Below, in pieces: positions 15,646-23,838 of a stretch of DNA of 37,562 nucleotides (position 1 is its first letter; each line of letters opens with the position of its first letter). A program made the translations under genes and the position numbers. The stretch comes from GCA-016700035 sp964646575 (GTDB taxonomy: Bacteria; Patescibacteriota; Saccharimonadia; CAILAD01; GCA-016700035), in the NCBI GenBank assembly GCA_964646575.1, contig CAZYFT010000005.1, positions 1-37,562 of the forward strand, in the 5' to 3' direction. The notes under the pieces are model-generated. The model was not told the DNA's origin. It did not search any database and saw only the letters and a list, made by a program, of their open reading frames with translations.

Positions 15646-16574
15646 ATATTGTTGGCCGACGAAAGCTTTGGTTTGCAATATCAATCCTAGTTATTTTGCC
15701 TGGCATTATTGCTCTGGCATTATGGGGCCTAAAACCTGGTATTGATTTTGCAGGTGGCCAGGTGATGGAGGTTGGTAAGGTTGTTGAGTCTGATAAGATA
15801 AAGCCAGTCTTTGAGCAGGCAGGAGTGAGGGACATTACAATTACAACTACCGGTTCTGGTACTATCTTGGTGCGTTATCGTGATGCCGAAGGTAAGTCTT
15901 CTGCAGATTCGAATGAGGAGATTAAAGCAGCATTGGTGCAGGTGGGCGCCGAGCAGGTGAGCTATGAGTCAGTTGGCCCAGCAGTGAGCCGCGATATTAC
16001 TCGTAACGCAGTTATTTCTGTGGCACTTGCGGCCGCTGCAATTGTGATATTTATGGCTATCTCATTCCGTAATACGCCACCACCGGTTAGCCCGTGGAGC
16101 TTTGGAGTAACTGCCGTAATCGCTTTGCTGCACGACACAATCGCACTTTTGGGTATTTTTGCGATTCTAGGACACTTTTATAATGTTGAAATTGATTCAC
16201 TGTTTATCACGGCGGTGCTCACAACTATTGGGTTTTCAGTTCACGACACAATTGTTGTTTTTGACCGAATTCGTGAAAACCTCAAGCGATACACGCATTC
16301 TTTCGATATCATTGTCAATGACAGTATTGTCGAGACAGTAGCCCGCTCGCTATCGACGAGTATTACGGTGCTATTTACATTGCTTGCCTTGCTTATATTT
16401 GGCGGCGAATCAATTCGGCTCTTTGTGCTAGCTTTGCTTCTAGGTGTTTTGCTGGGCACGTACTCATCGATATTTAATGCTGCGCCGATGCTCGTGGTTT
16501 GGAACAACTACAAATTAAAACGTCAGGCTAAGAAAAAGGCTCGACCTACTACTGCCAAGCCTAAGAAAGCATAA
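15642..16574 (+). CDS. secF: Protein translocase subunit SecF
   Basis: 310 residues. Six membrane helices are expected; the family motifs GIDFAGGQVMEV near the N-terminus, VGPAVSRD before helix 2, and TTIGFSVHDTIVVFDRIREN are present. The C-terminus is Lys-rich and cytoplasmic. It is translationally coupled to secD by the ATGA overlap. The next gene is convergent and its stop is only 12 bases away, with no hairpin terminator in between. Confidence 0.95.
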   Translation: MNIVGRRKLWFAISILVILPGIIALALWGLKPGIDFAGGQVMEVGKVVESDKIKPVFEQAGVRDITITTTGSGTILVRYRDAEGKSSADSNEEIKAALVQVGAEQVSYESVGPAVSRDITRNAVISVALAAAAIVIFMAISFRNTPPPVSPWSFGVTAVIALLHDTIALLGIFAILGHFYNVEIDSLFITAVLTTIGFSVHDTIVVFDRIRENLKRYTHSFDIIVNDSIVETVARSLSTSITVLFTLLALLIFGGESIRLFVLALLLGVLLGTYSSIFNAAPMLVVWNNYKLKRQAKKKARPTTAKPKKA

Positions 16575-16586
16575 TTCATTAGTTAA

Positions 16587-17849
16587 TTACGGGCTTTTTA
16601 CTACGTAGAGCCCATTTACTGCATCTGAATCTTGCTTGTTCTCTAAGCTGGCTGTGAGGGTAAATTTCGTACCATCGGAGGTATAACCATATTTAATAAT
16701 AACTCCATTTTCAGGATTGCTGAGTGGGTCGGTCTTAATTTCACGTAAATATGGCGGATTTGAACTAGTGAGGGCAGATAATACCTCAATATCATTGCCG
16801 TTCGGGTAGGTGCCATTGGCCTTTTTGTAGGCAGCTAGAGCGATCGCAATAGTGTTCAGACTATCTTTGCGCTCGGAGTCGCGTTTGGCAGATTCGGTGA
16901 GATTTGTAGGGGTTGGGCTCGAATTTTGGGACGCACTAGGGGTGCTTGCTATGGTTTGTTGAGGGGTATTTTGGCTCGTCGGTTTCTTTAAGAGGTTGAA
17001 GGCTAAAAAGCTTCCGACTCCCAAAATAAGCACGATAGTAATTGCAATAATAATATAGTTGGCTTTGGAGCTACCGGCTGTTTTTTGGGTGGTTGCTGCT
17101 GCAGCCAGCAGGGCATCTGCACGAGCCAAAGCGACATCTGCTTCTGGTTTTGGAGCATCCGTCATGGCGGGCTGGGGGTTGGGAGGTGTGTTAGGCGTGT
17201 GCTTGGCGGCTGAATCCAAAGGAGAGACATACTCTGGATGCGGCATGCTTTTGGCTTCCTCGGCATCACTCATATTTAAGAGATAGGGGCTTGGTCTATG
17301 AGGCTTTGGTGCGTCCTCTGTGCTGTCATCTTGAGTCTCGATACTTTCTAGAGATGGGGTAGGTGCGCTGCGCGCGCTGTCTTCATTGGCAGTGGCTGTG
17401 TCTGGTGTAATGACGGGGGTTGGGATATCAGCTGCCTCTAAAGAACTCTCTGGCTCTATCGGGGATTCGATTTCTGGCGTCTCGAGAGTCTCTATTTGTT
17501 GTGCAAGGCGCCGGCGATATTGCGATGAAGTTCTGTGATTGATAATTTGAGGCTTTTCTACCTGCTCTGGAGTAGGAGCTACTTCTTCAAGGGGCTTATT
17601 AACAGAAGTAGTCTCGGTGGATGCGGAGTTGCTAAAGAGTAGTTCGTCGAGTCCACGAGGCGCTTCTAGATTACCTGGCAGCGCATGATCAGCGTGTTGA
17701 TGAGTAGGTTCTTGCTGAATTGTGTCGTCCTCGTCGCGAGCTGGTGCGTGGTTATGGTGTCTTCTTTGAAGATAGCCACAGGTTACACACAAATTGCCCA
17801 CCTCTGAGCTGGTGAGCTGTGAATAGCATTGGGGGCAAGTTTGATTCAT
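16587..17849 (-). CDS. Zinc-ribbon membrane protein with pseudopilin-like C-terminal domain
   Basis: 420 residues in four parts. Residues 1-30 form a zinc ribbon (C5, C8, C21, C24). Residues 31-260 are low-complexity, rich in Pro, Glu, Thr, Ser and Ala, and probably disordered. Residues 264-287 form a single membrane helix (NYIIIAITIVLILGVGSFLAF). After a Ser/Thr/Pro linker, residues 320-418 resemble the globular part of type II/IV pseudopilins: RDSERKDSLNTIAIALAAYKKANGTYPNG matches the helix-to-turn pattern of GspG/PilA-like proteins. There is no prepilin peptidase site, so it should stay a membrane protein with the ribbon inside and the pilin-like head outside. Function unknown. Confidence 0.75.
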   Translation of the reverse strand: MNQTCPQCYSQLTSSEVGNLCVTCGYLQRRHHNHAPARDEDDTIQQEPTHQHADHALPGNLEAPRGLDELLFSNSASTETTSVNKPLEEVAPTPEQVEKPQIINHRTSSQYRRRLAQQIETLETPEIESPIEPESSLEAADIPTPVITPDTATANEDSARSAPTPSLESIETQDDSTEDAPKPHRPSPYLLNMSDAEEAKSMPHPEYVSPLDSAAKHTPNTPPNPQPAMTDAPKPEADVALARADALLAAAATTQKTAGSSKANYIIIAITIVLILGVGSFLAFNLLKKPTSQNTPQQTIASTPSASQNSSPTPTNLTESAKRDSERKDSLNTIAIALAAYKKANGTYPNGNDIEVLSALTSSNPPYLREIKTDPLSNPENGVIIKYGYTSDGTKFTLTASLENKQDSDAVNGLYVVKSP

Positions 17850-18007
17850 CTCTACGTTTGGTGCCTTATGTACGTGCTTTTATTGTATCAAACAAACTTA
17901 TGCTTAAGCTATTGTAAAAAATACTGTTGCAATTTACACTATAGATATATATTGAATTCAACTAAAAAAATAATCTGAAAAAAGAAAGATATAACGTTAG
18001 AAAAACA
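17850..18007. promoter_or_regulatory. Divergent AT-rich promoter region with a 10-bp palindrome
   Basis: On the minus strand TACAAT (17882-17887) is a likely -10 for the pseudopilin-like gene. On the plus strand TTGCAA (17927-17932) with TATATT (17948-17953) is a weak promoter at 15 bases, and TATAAC (17990-17995) is a second -10 close to the ATG at 18008. A perfect palindrome TTGAATTCAA (17952-17961) overlaps the first plus -10 and could be the operator of the winged-helix protein encoded next. Confidence 0.4.
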
Positions 18008-18280
18008 ATGCTTCAATACTTCATTACATCAAAAACTCGACGAAAAATTATTACTGTTTTCTCTAAATACCCGGATTATCGCGTACATGTTCGTGGTCTT
18101 GCAAAGCTGATACGTGAAGACCCGGGTAATGTTGCGCGTGAACTTGAGCGTCTGCATCGTATTAAGTATGTATCCAGCGCAAAGCAAGGGAATACAAAGC
18201 TGTATTGGGTGAATCAAGACTTCTCAATTTATAAGGAATTGCAGAGTATCGTATTAAAAACAACCAGGAAAACTAAATAA
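18008..18280 (+). CDS. Winged-helix DNA-binding protein
   Basis: 90 residues, a single winged helix-turn-helix domain. After an N-terminal helix with TSKTRRKIITVFSKYP comes a likely recognition unit, VRGLAKLIREDPGNVARELERL, then a wing ending NTKLYWVNQDF. The pattern is that of the small HTH proteins related to ArsR/MarR families that often lack a ligand domain. No metal-binding cysteines are present, so it is not a metal sensor of the ArsR type. The next ORF starts one base after its stop. Autoregulation through the upstream palindrome is inferred. The target is unknown. Confidence 0.7.
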   Translation: MLQYFITSKTRRKIITVFSKYPDYRVHVRGLAKLIREDPGNVARELERLHRIKYVSSAKQGNTKLYWVNQDFSIYKELQSIVLKTTRKTK

Positions 18281-18281
18281 C

Positions 18282-18455
18282 ATGATGAAAAAAAGCCAAC
18301 TTACGATCAAAAAAATTATGCGAGATTTACGCCGCTACGAAGCTCAAGCAGGCATGAACCATGATGCTACTATGATTCGCTCGGTGCGCTCGTATCACTC
18401 GGAACGCCCGCTCGGCTTCCAATCGCGCTCCAGCCACTCCTACTTTGTTCGGTAG
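18282..18455 (+). CDS. Small basic hypothetical protein (57 aa)
   Basis: A 57-residue frame starting with two ATGs (18282, 18285), one base after the stop of the winged-helix gene, ending TAG at 18455. The product is strongly basic (MMKKSQLTIKKIMRDLRR at the start; SERPLGFQSRSSHSYFVR at the end), with a likely N-terminal helix and a Ser/Arg/His-rich tail. It has no membrane segment or Cys. I do not recognise a family. The tight spacing behind a regulator suggests co-translation, perhaps as a partner protein. The recJ -10 box begins nine bases after its stop. It may not be a real gene, but the spacing and composition favour one. Confidence 0.5.
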   Translation: MMKKSQLTIKKIMRDLRRYEAQAGMNHDATMIRSVRSYHSERPLGFQSRSSHSYFVR

Positions 18456-18463
18456 TAATACGG

Positions 18464-18485
18464 TATAATTACCTCCAGATGGAGG
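18464..18485 (+). promoter_or_regulatory. recJ -10 box and inverted repeat over the start codon
   Basis: Consensus TATAAT (18464-18469) ends nine bases before the recJ ATG (18479). No good -35 is seen. CCTCCA (18472-18477) and TGGAGG (18480-18485), two bases apart, form an inverted repeat that spans the predicted transcript start and the ATG. No Shine-Dalgarno precedes the ATG. Confidence 0.5.
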
Positions 18486-20158
18486 ATTATCAAAAAATAC
18501 GCTGGGTCTTACCAGGTGACGACAGACCGGAAGTCGCCAAACTTGCGGAGTCAATTATTCAGGCGCGCGCGGCAGACCCAGATAGTTTTTTTAATCTAGA
18601 CTACAAAAAATTAGGGGATCCATATTTGCTTACCGATATGGAGGAGGCCGTGAGTCACCTGCTGGCGGTACGTGATCGTGGCGGGAAAGTGGCTATTTAC
18701 GGTGATTACGATATTGACGGATTGACCGCAACTGCTTTGCTTTTAGATGCATTAACGAGTTTTGGCTTTGATGTTATAAGCTATATCCCGGATCGGTTTG
18801 AAGAAGGATATGGACTGCATACTCCGGCCTTGAAATACCTGCACGGGCAGGGGATTGATACTGTAGTGACGGTAGATTGTGGGATTTCGGCGGTTCAACC
18901 GATACGTGAAGCGGCCGCATTAGGCCTTCACATTATTGTGACAGATCATCACACGGTACCAGACATCGAACCGGAAGGTGCAGTAGCCCTGATTAATCCG
19001 TTGCGAACTGCAAGTACGTATCCCGAGCGCTCACTCGCTGGAGTCGGGGTAGCTTTTGCGCTTGTGCGGGCTTTGCAGGCTCAAGACGCAGATTCACTGT
19101 CGCCTGGTCAGGAGAAGTGGCTACTTGATCTGGTTGCCCTGGGTACAATTTGTGATGTTGTTCCTCTCACCGGTGAAAATAGGCTTTTGGCATCTTACGG
19201 TATTCAGGTTGCTCGTAAGAGTCGGCGTCCCGGCTTTCGAGCTTTGGCTGAGGTGAGTAAGGTTGATTTAGCTCGCTTGGTGGCAAGCGATTTTGGTTTT
19301 CGTTTTGGGCCACGCTTGAATGCTGCTGGTCGCTTGGAGCATGCAGCTACAGCCTTAGGGTTATTGACGAGTCAGGGCTTTGCGGAAGCGCAAGCATCAG
19401 CTTCTCGACTCGATGAGCTGAATATGGAGCGCCGCAGCACAACTGAATCAATCCAGGCGGAGGTTTTTGCGGCGGCCGAGCGCCATACAGACGATGCGAT
19501 CTTGGTGCTTTCTAGTCCCGAGTGGTCCCACGGTGTGGTAGGACTAGTGGCTAGTCGCGCGGCCGAAAAGTTTGGTAAGCCCACGATCATCCTGCAGGAA
19601 GAGGGTGAGTTTTCTAAGGGATCGGCTAGAAGTGTGGGTGATTTTTCAATTATTGATGCATTACGGAATTGTGAGTACCTTTTTGAAAAATTTGGTGGTC
19701 ATAAAGCTGCGGCTGGTATGACTTTGCGGACTGAGGCAATTCCTGAGCTGCGAACTGCACTGAATAATTATGTAGATGATGAGCTGCGCAATATGATGCA
19801 ACGTGAAGTAAGGGCTGATGTGACGTTGAGTGAGGCGTTTATCTCCCTCGATGGCTTAACTCAGTTGGAGAAATTAGAGCCAACTGGACAGGCGAATCCG
19901 GCACCAATTTTTTATTATCGGGGAGTGCTGGATGGTATGAAGCTAGTTGGTAAACAGGGTGACCATGCGCAAATTAGCTTTAAGGTTGATGGGGTTGTGC
20001 AGCGAGCTATCGCCTTTCAAGCTCCAAGTAAGTGGCCATTTTTCGCACAGGGTGATGAGGTAGAACTGCTTCTAGCAATACGCGAAAATGACTGGCAAGG
20101 GGTTCGGCGTGCACAGCTTGAAGTTTTACAGGCTCGGGAGTATCGAATCGATGAATAA
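18479..20158 (+). CDS. recJ: Single-stranded-DNA exonuclease RecJ
   Basis: 559 residues. The DHH phosphoesterase motifs are present: DYDIDG (I), VDCGIS (II), VTDHHTVP (III, the DHH), then SHGVVGLVASR and the DHHA1 motif KFGGHKAAAGMTL. An OB-fold domain follows at the C-terminus. RecJ degrades single-stranded DNA 5' to 3' in recombination and mismatch repair, using manganese or magnesium. It overlaps the rel gene by eight bases (the ATG of rel lies inside the last codons), an unusual pairing also seen in other bacterial genomes. Confidence 0.95.
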   Translation: MEDYQKIRWVLPGDDRPEVAKLAESIIQARAADPDSFFNLDYKKLGDPYLLTDMEEAVSHLLAVRDRGGKVAIYGDYDIDGLTATALLLDALTSFGFDVISYIPDRFEEGYGLHTPALKYLHGQGIDTVVTVDCGISAVQPIREAAALGLHIIVTDHHTVPDIEPEGAVALINPLRTASTYPERSLAGVGVAFALVRALQAQDADSLSPGQEKWLLDLVALGTICDVVPLTGENRLLASYGIQVARKSRRPGFRALAEVSKVDLARLVASDFGFRFGPRLNAAGRLEHAATALGLLTSQGFAEAQASASRLDELNMERRSTTESIQAEVFAAAERHTDDAILVLSSPEWSHGVVGLVASRAAEKFGKPTIILQEEGEFSKGSARSVGDFSIIDALRNCEYLFEKFGGHKAAAGMTLRTEAIPELRTALNNYVDDELRNMMQREVRADVTLSEAFISLDGLTQLEKLEPTGQANPAPIFYYRGVLDGMKLVGKQGDHAQISFKVDGVVQRAIAFQAPSKWPFFAQGDEVELLLAIRENDWQGVRRAQLEVLQAREYRIDE

Positions 20159-22319
20159 GTCAGAACAGCCGGTTGCGTTGAAGCAAATGCAGCGATTCTC
20201 ACAGGCCGAGCAGCAGCTTATTGAGGATGCTTACCAAATAGCCCGCGATGCCCATGCTGGCCAAAAAAGAAAAAGCGGGGAAGCATATATAGCTCATCCA
20301 GTTGCAGTCGCGCAGATCTTGTATTCCTGGCAGTTGGATGCACCGACAATCGAAGCGGGCTTACTCCATGATGTTGTTGAAGACACAGCTGTCTCTCTAG
20401 CGCAGATTGAAACACTTTTTGGGCAAGACGTTGCGCGAATTGTGGATGGAGTTACAAAAATTGGACGGTTACGAGAGGAGCGCGTGGTACTGGAAAGCCA
20501 TCGATCACTTGAGAATATTCGGAAGCTTTTAGTGGCGATGGCGAAAGACGTACGTGTCATCTTGGTGAAGCTGGCTGACCGGCTGCACAATATGCGTACG
20601 CTCAAGGCCTTATCGAGGGAGAAGCAATTAAGAATAGCACGAGAAACACTTGATGTGTATGCACCAATCGCCAATCGTTTAGGGATGGGGGATGTTAAGG
20701 CTGAGCTAGAAGATTTGGCGTTTGAGATCTTAGAGCCAGAACACTATCGTTCGTTAAAAAAAGAAGTTACCCCTCGAATTGCTCGTGGGAAAGCTGCTCT
20801 AGAGGAGGTGGTGTCTGTAGTTGAGGCAGAATTACGTGCACAAAAAATTTCTGGAAAGATTGAATTTCGCATCAAGCATCTCTATAGCCTCCATCGTAAA
20901 CTAGCGAAATATGATCATGATTTCACAAAGATCCGAGACTTGATTGCGGTGCGTATTATTACTCAGTCGGTTGAGGATTGCTACCGGGTGCTCGGTATTA
21001 TTCACGGCCTGTATCCACCTCTCCCACATTATATTAAAGATTACATTGCTGTTCCTAAGCCAAATGGCTATCAGTCGATTCACACCACTGTGCTTGGCAA
21101 CCAAGATATATTTGAGGTGCAAATACGGACCCAAGTAATGCATGAATATGCCGAGCACGGACTGGCTGCCCATTTTCATTACGATGGCCAAAAGAATACC
21201 CAAGCCTATTTAAGTGGCTCAACCCAAGCACTCACAAAGAAGTATAAATGGATACAAAATTTACTCGATTGGCAAGAGCAATTAACCAATGAGAAGAATC
21301 TACAGGAGGGATTTAAGCTAGACTTGTTTAAAGAGCGTATTTTTGTATTCTCGCCAAAAGGGGATTTATATGACCTTCCGCGGGGCGCGACGCCGATAGA
21401 TTTTGCATTTCAAGTGCATACTCAATTAGGGCTTTCATGCCGCGGGGCTAAAGTGAACGACAGAATAGTGTCGTTGGATCAGCCATTAGAAAATCGCGAT
21501 ATTGTTGAGATTTTTGCCTTTTCTAAAGAGCCGCGTCCAAGTCGAGATTGGTTAAGTTTTGTAGTTACTGCTAAGGCGCGCTCGCAAATTAAGAATTGGC
21601 TTCTTTTAGAGGATAGAACTGCGGAAGAGCGACAAGGTCGGGAATTAGTTGACGAATATTTACAGCAGCATGAACACGGTAAATGGCGCTCATACAAGCT
21701 TGGTCTGCGTAAGGAGATTCTTAGGCGGCTTCAATATGAAGATGAGGCGAGCTTATTTGTAGCAATAGGCGAGGGGATATTACAGCCGAGCGAAGTTTTG
21801 CGAGAGCTTCTGTATAAGCCATCATTAATTAGGCGACAGCCGGGCTTGGTAGCTAATATCATGCGTCGTACTCGTACGGCACGTCCAGTGCCGCTCATAC
21901 CCGGCATTGAGCGTCAACACGTATCTCGGGCGGGCTGCTGTGCGCCACGATATCCAGAGAAAATTGTTGGTTTTGTGAGTCGGCTTGGTGTTTTTCGCAT
22001 TCACCTGGAGAGCTGTTCAGAAATTGCAGATCAGCGTGAGCGGTGCGTGCCGGCGTATTGGTATTATGATTCGTCTGACCGGATCAGGATACAGGGTTCG
22101 CGAGAGATGACTGCCGCTATACTGCGGGCGATCTCTCAGCATTTACACGCTTTTGATGCGCGGGCAAATTCTCTCAAAGAGTCCAATGCGGGGGATCTGG
22201 TACAGTTCGATATTGCGTTGGCGCTTGTACGTATGGACAAGCTAACATCATTGGTGCGAGCTTTGCGGCGTATACCCGGGGTTACTTCCGTTGAGCACTC
22301 AGTTCAATCTCAACGTTAG
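20151..22319 (+). CDS. rel: Bifunctional (p)ppGpp synthetase/hydrolase Rel
   Basis: 722 residues from the ATG at 20151; the open frame extends back into recJ but the overlap-start ATG is the natural one. The HD hydrolase domain keeps its metal ligands (AHP, H49; LLHDVVED, H73/D74). The synthetase domain has IKDYIAVPKPNGYQSIHTTV and EVQIRT..MHEYAEHG; the position that reads RFKD in bifunctional Rel and EFDD in synthetase-only RelA reads YIKD, siding with the bifunctional type. A TGS domain follows (RIFVFSPKGDLYDLPRGATPIDFAF), and the C-terminal region is ACT-like. It makes and removes the starvation alarmone. Confidence 0.93.
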   Translation: MNKSEQPVALKQMQRFSQAEQQLIEDAYQIARDAHAGQKRKSGEAYIAHPVAVAQILYSWQLDAPTIEAGLLHDVVEDTAVSLAQIETLFGQDVARIVDGVTKIGRLREERVVLESHRSLENIRKLLVAMAKDVRVILVKLADRLHNMRTLKALSREKQLRIARETLDVYAPIANRLGMGDVKAELEDLAFEILEPEHYRSLKKEVTPRIARGKAALEEVVSVVEAELRAQKISGKIEFRIKHLYSLHRKLAKYDHDFTKIRDLIAVRIITQSVEDCYRVLGIIHGLYPPLPHYIKDYIAVPKPNGYQSIHTTVLGNQDIFEVQIRTQVMHEYAEHGLAAHFHYDGQKNTQAYLSGSTQALTKKYKWIQNLLDWQEQLTNEKNLQEGFKLDLFKERIFVFSPKGDLYDLPRGATPIDFAFQVHTQLGLSCRGAKVNDRIVSLDQPLENRDIVEIFAFSKEPRPSRDWLSFVVTAKARSQIKNWLLLEDRTAEERQGRELVDEYLQQHEHGKWRSYKLGLRKEILRRLQYEDEASLFVAIGEGILQPSEVLRELLYKPSLIRRQPGLVANIMRRTRTARPVPLIPGIERQHVSRAGCCAPRYPEKIVGFVSRLGVFRIHLESCSEIADQRERCVPAYWYYDSSDRIRIQGSREMTAAILRAISQHLHAFDARANSLKESNAGDLVQFDIALALVRMDKLTSLVRALRRIPGVTSVEHSVQSQR

Positions 22320-22323
22320 AGTC

Positions 22324-22352
22324 TTGTATTCCTGGGGTTAATCTGGTATTAT
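22324..22352 (+). promoter_or_regulatory. Promoter of the rpsU gene cluster
   Basis: TTGTAT (22324-22329), 17 bases, TATTAT (22347-22352). The ATG at 22363 is ten bases after the -10 box, so the leader is at most about four bases. Confidence 0.6.
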
Positions 22353-22362
22353 CTTGAGGTCT

Positions 22363-22575
22363 ATGTTACAAGTTGAACGCAAAGAAGAAGAATCGTTAGA
22401 AAGCCTCATCCGACGCTTTAATAAGAAGGTCACTCAATCTGGCCTGATGACTGCTGCTCGTCGGAAGAAGTTTTACGAAAAGCCTCTAACCAAGCGAGCT
22501 GAGCGTGAAATTGCTATACGTAAGCGTGTACGCAAGGAGCAGAAAACCCGCGAAGCTTACGCAATTCGAGGCTAA
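22363..22575 (+). CDS. rpsU: Ribosomal protein bS21
   Basis: 70 residues. The N-terminus (LQVERKEEESLESLIRRFNKKVTQSGLM) and the basic second half (RRKKFYEKPLTKRAERE) match bS21, a late 30S protein near the anti-Shine-Dalgarno. The ATG at 22363 is preferred over the in-frame TTG at 22354. It heads a run of genes (yqeY, ybeY, dgkA, adk, map) in which nearly every junction overlaps; rpsU-yqeY adjacency is common in bacteria. Confidence 0.93.
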   Translation: MLQVERKEEESLESLIRRFNKKVTQSGLMTAARRKKFYEKPLTKRAEREIAIRKRVRKEQKTREAYAIRG

Positions 22576-22580
22576 AACAC

Positions 22581-23030
22581 ATGAACCTGGAGCAGAATCT
22601 CGAAGCTGATTTGCTAGAGGCAATGAAGGCTCGCGATGAGATACGCGTCCAGGTTTTGCGTTTGGTGAAAGCCGCACTTAAAAATCAGTCTATCGAGGTA
22701 AAGGGCGAGCTAACGCCGCAGCAAATGTTGGCCGTTCTGCAAAAAGAAGCGAAAAAACGCCATGATTCGATTACGCAATATCGTGATGCTGGCCGTAACG
22801 ATTTAGTTGAGCAAGAGCAGGCTGAACTGGAAATTTTGGAAGCCTATCTTCCTGAACAGGCTTCAGAAGAAGAGCTTCGCCAGGCCGTGAAGGCTGCCGT
22901 AGCAGAGGTCGGCGCTAGTCCTGCAGCTATGGGGCAGGTTATTGCGCGTGTTCGTGAACAGTTCTCTGGCGCTGTTGATGGTGCGAGGCTCGCCGCTATG
23001 GTGCGCGAAGAACTCCAAAAAGCATCATGA
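22581..23030 (+). CDS. yqeY: GatB/YqeY domain protein
   Basis: 149 residues. YqeY proteins are helical and share the tail domain of GatB, the amidotransferase subunit that binds tRNA. Typical features here are DLLEAMKARDEIRVQVLRLVKAALKN, then KEAKKRHDSITQYRDAGR, LEILEAYLPEQ and MGQVIARV. The stand-alone protein probably interacts with tRNA but its role is not established. It starts five bases after rpsU and its TGA overlaps the ybeY ATG. Confidence 0.92.
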   Translation: MNLEQNLEADLLEAMKARDEIRVQVLRLVKAALKNQSIEVKGELTPQQMLAVLQKEAKKRHDSITQYRDAGRNDLVEQEQAELEILEAYLPEQASEEELRQAVKAAVAEVGASPAAMGQVIARVREQFSGAVDGARLAAMVREELQKAS

Positions 23031-23485
23031 GTCTTCATTTATATATGCCGGGCGGTACTCCAAAAGAGTTGGATAGCGCCACTTGGCAGCACCTTTTTTC
23101 CGCTTGGCAGGATCAATGCAGCCCCGACTTGCAGGGGGGTGTTTTGGTGCAATTTGTAGATTCCGGATCAATGCAAGAGCTTTCACGTATACATCAAGGT
23201 AAAGACGAGCCAACCGATGTGCTGTCTTTTACCTATGATCCACCCATGCATGGAAGTTCGGATGAGCTGGTGTGTGGTGAAATTGTTGTCTGTACAGAAG
23301 TGGCGCAACGTAATGCCGAAAAACTAAAAGTTACGCTCAGCGTTGAATATGCAACGCTGTTTGTGCACGGACTTATTCATTTGGCCGGGTATGACCATGC
23401 CTCCAAAGAAGACCGAAAGCAATTCGAAGCGTTGACGCATGGTATTATGGAATCAGGAGGGCTTACGCCGGTATCATTATGGTAG
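23027..23485 (+). CDS. ybeY: Endoribonuclease YbeY
   Basis: 152 residues. The signature HGLIHLAGYDHASKED carries the three zinc-binding histidines of the UPF0054 family (HGxLHLxGYDH). The upstream DEPTDVLSF motif is also present. YbeY matures the 3' end of 16S rRNA and takes part in ribosome quality control. Its ATG overlaps the yqeY stop, and its end overlaps the dgkA start by seven bases. Confidence 0.95.
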   Translation: MSLHLYMPGGTPKELDSATWQHLFSAWQDQCSPDLQGGVLVQFVDSGSMQELSRIHQGKDEPTDVLSFTYDPPMHGSSDELVCGEIVVCTEVAQRNAEKLKVTLSVEYATLFVHGLIHLAGYDHASKEDRKQFEALTHGIMESGGLTPVSLW

Positions 23486-23838
23486 GATTAGCAAGTTTTA
23501 GGCACGCCATACGGGGCTTACGTATGGTTGTCTCACGCGAAAGAAATGCCAAAATCCACGTCGGAGCAGCAGTTCTGGCTCTCAGTACGGCATTTATAGT
23601 ACGGATCACTTGGTTAGAATTAGCCTTGGTGATAGCCATGATAGCTCTGGTGTTTTTTGCAGAGATTGTAAACACTGCGATCGAAAAATCTCTAGACACG
23701 ATGGCGACAGAGAATCATCAAGTGGTGAAAGTGGTAAAAGACATGACTGCCGGGGGTGTATTAGTCACTGCTGTGGCGGCACTATTCGTGGCAGGTTGTA
23801 TATATATTCCAGCAATTCTCAGGTTGTTTTCACGATGA
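23479..23838 (+). CDS. dgkA: Diacylglycerol/undecaprenol kinase
   Basis: 119 residues, three membrane helices (about 29-45, 48-68, 91-115) after a short amphipathic N-terminus (FRHAIRGLRMVVSRERNAKIH). The family motif FAEIVNTAIEKSLDTM carries the catalytic Glu and metal-binding residues. In Gram-positive-like bacteria this enzyme phosphorylates undecaprenol to feed cell wall synthesis. The gene sits after ybeY as in Bacillus. Its TGA overlaps the adk ATG. Confidence 0.92.
   Translation: MVGLASFRHAIRGLRMVVSRERNAKIHVGAAVLALSTAFIVRITWLELALVIAMIALVFFAEIVNTAIEKSLDTMATENHQVVKVVKDMTAGGVLVTAVAALFVAGCIYIPAILRLFSR

Noticed and set aside
23610..23834. A 75-residue N-terminal extension of adenylate kinase
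   Set aside because: It overlaps dgkA in another frame, is Cys/His/Ser-rich nonsense, and the ATGA overlap start at 23835 gives the normal N-terminus.
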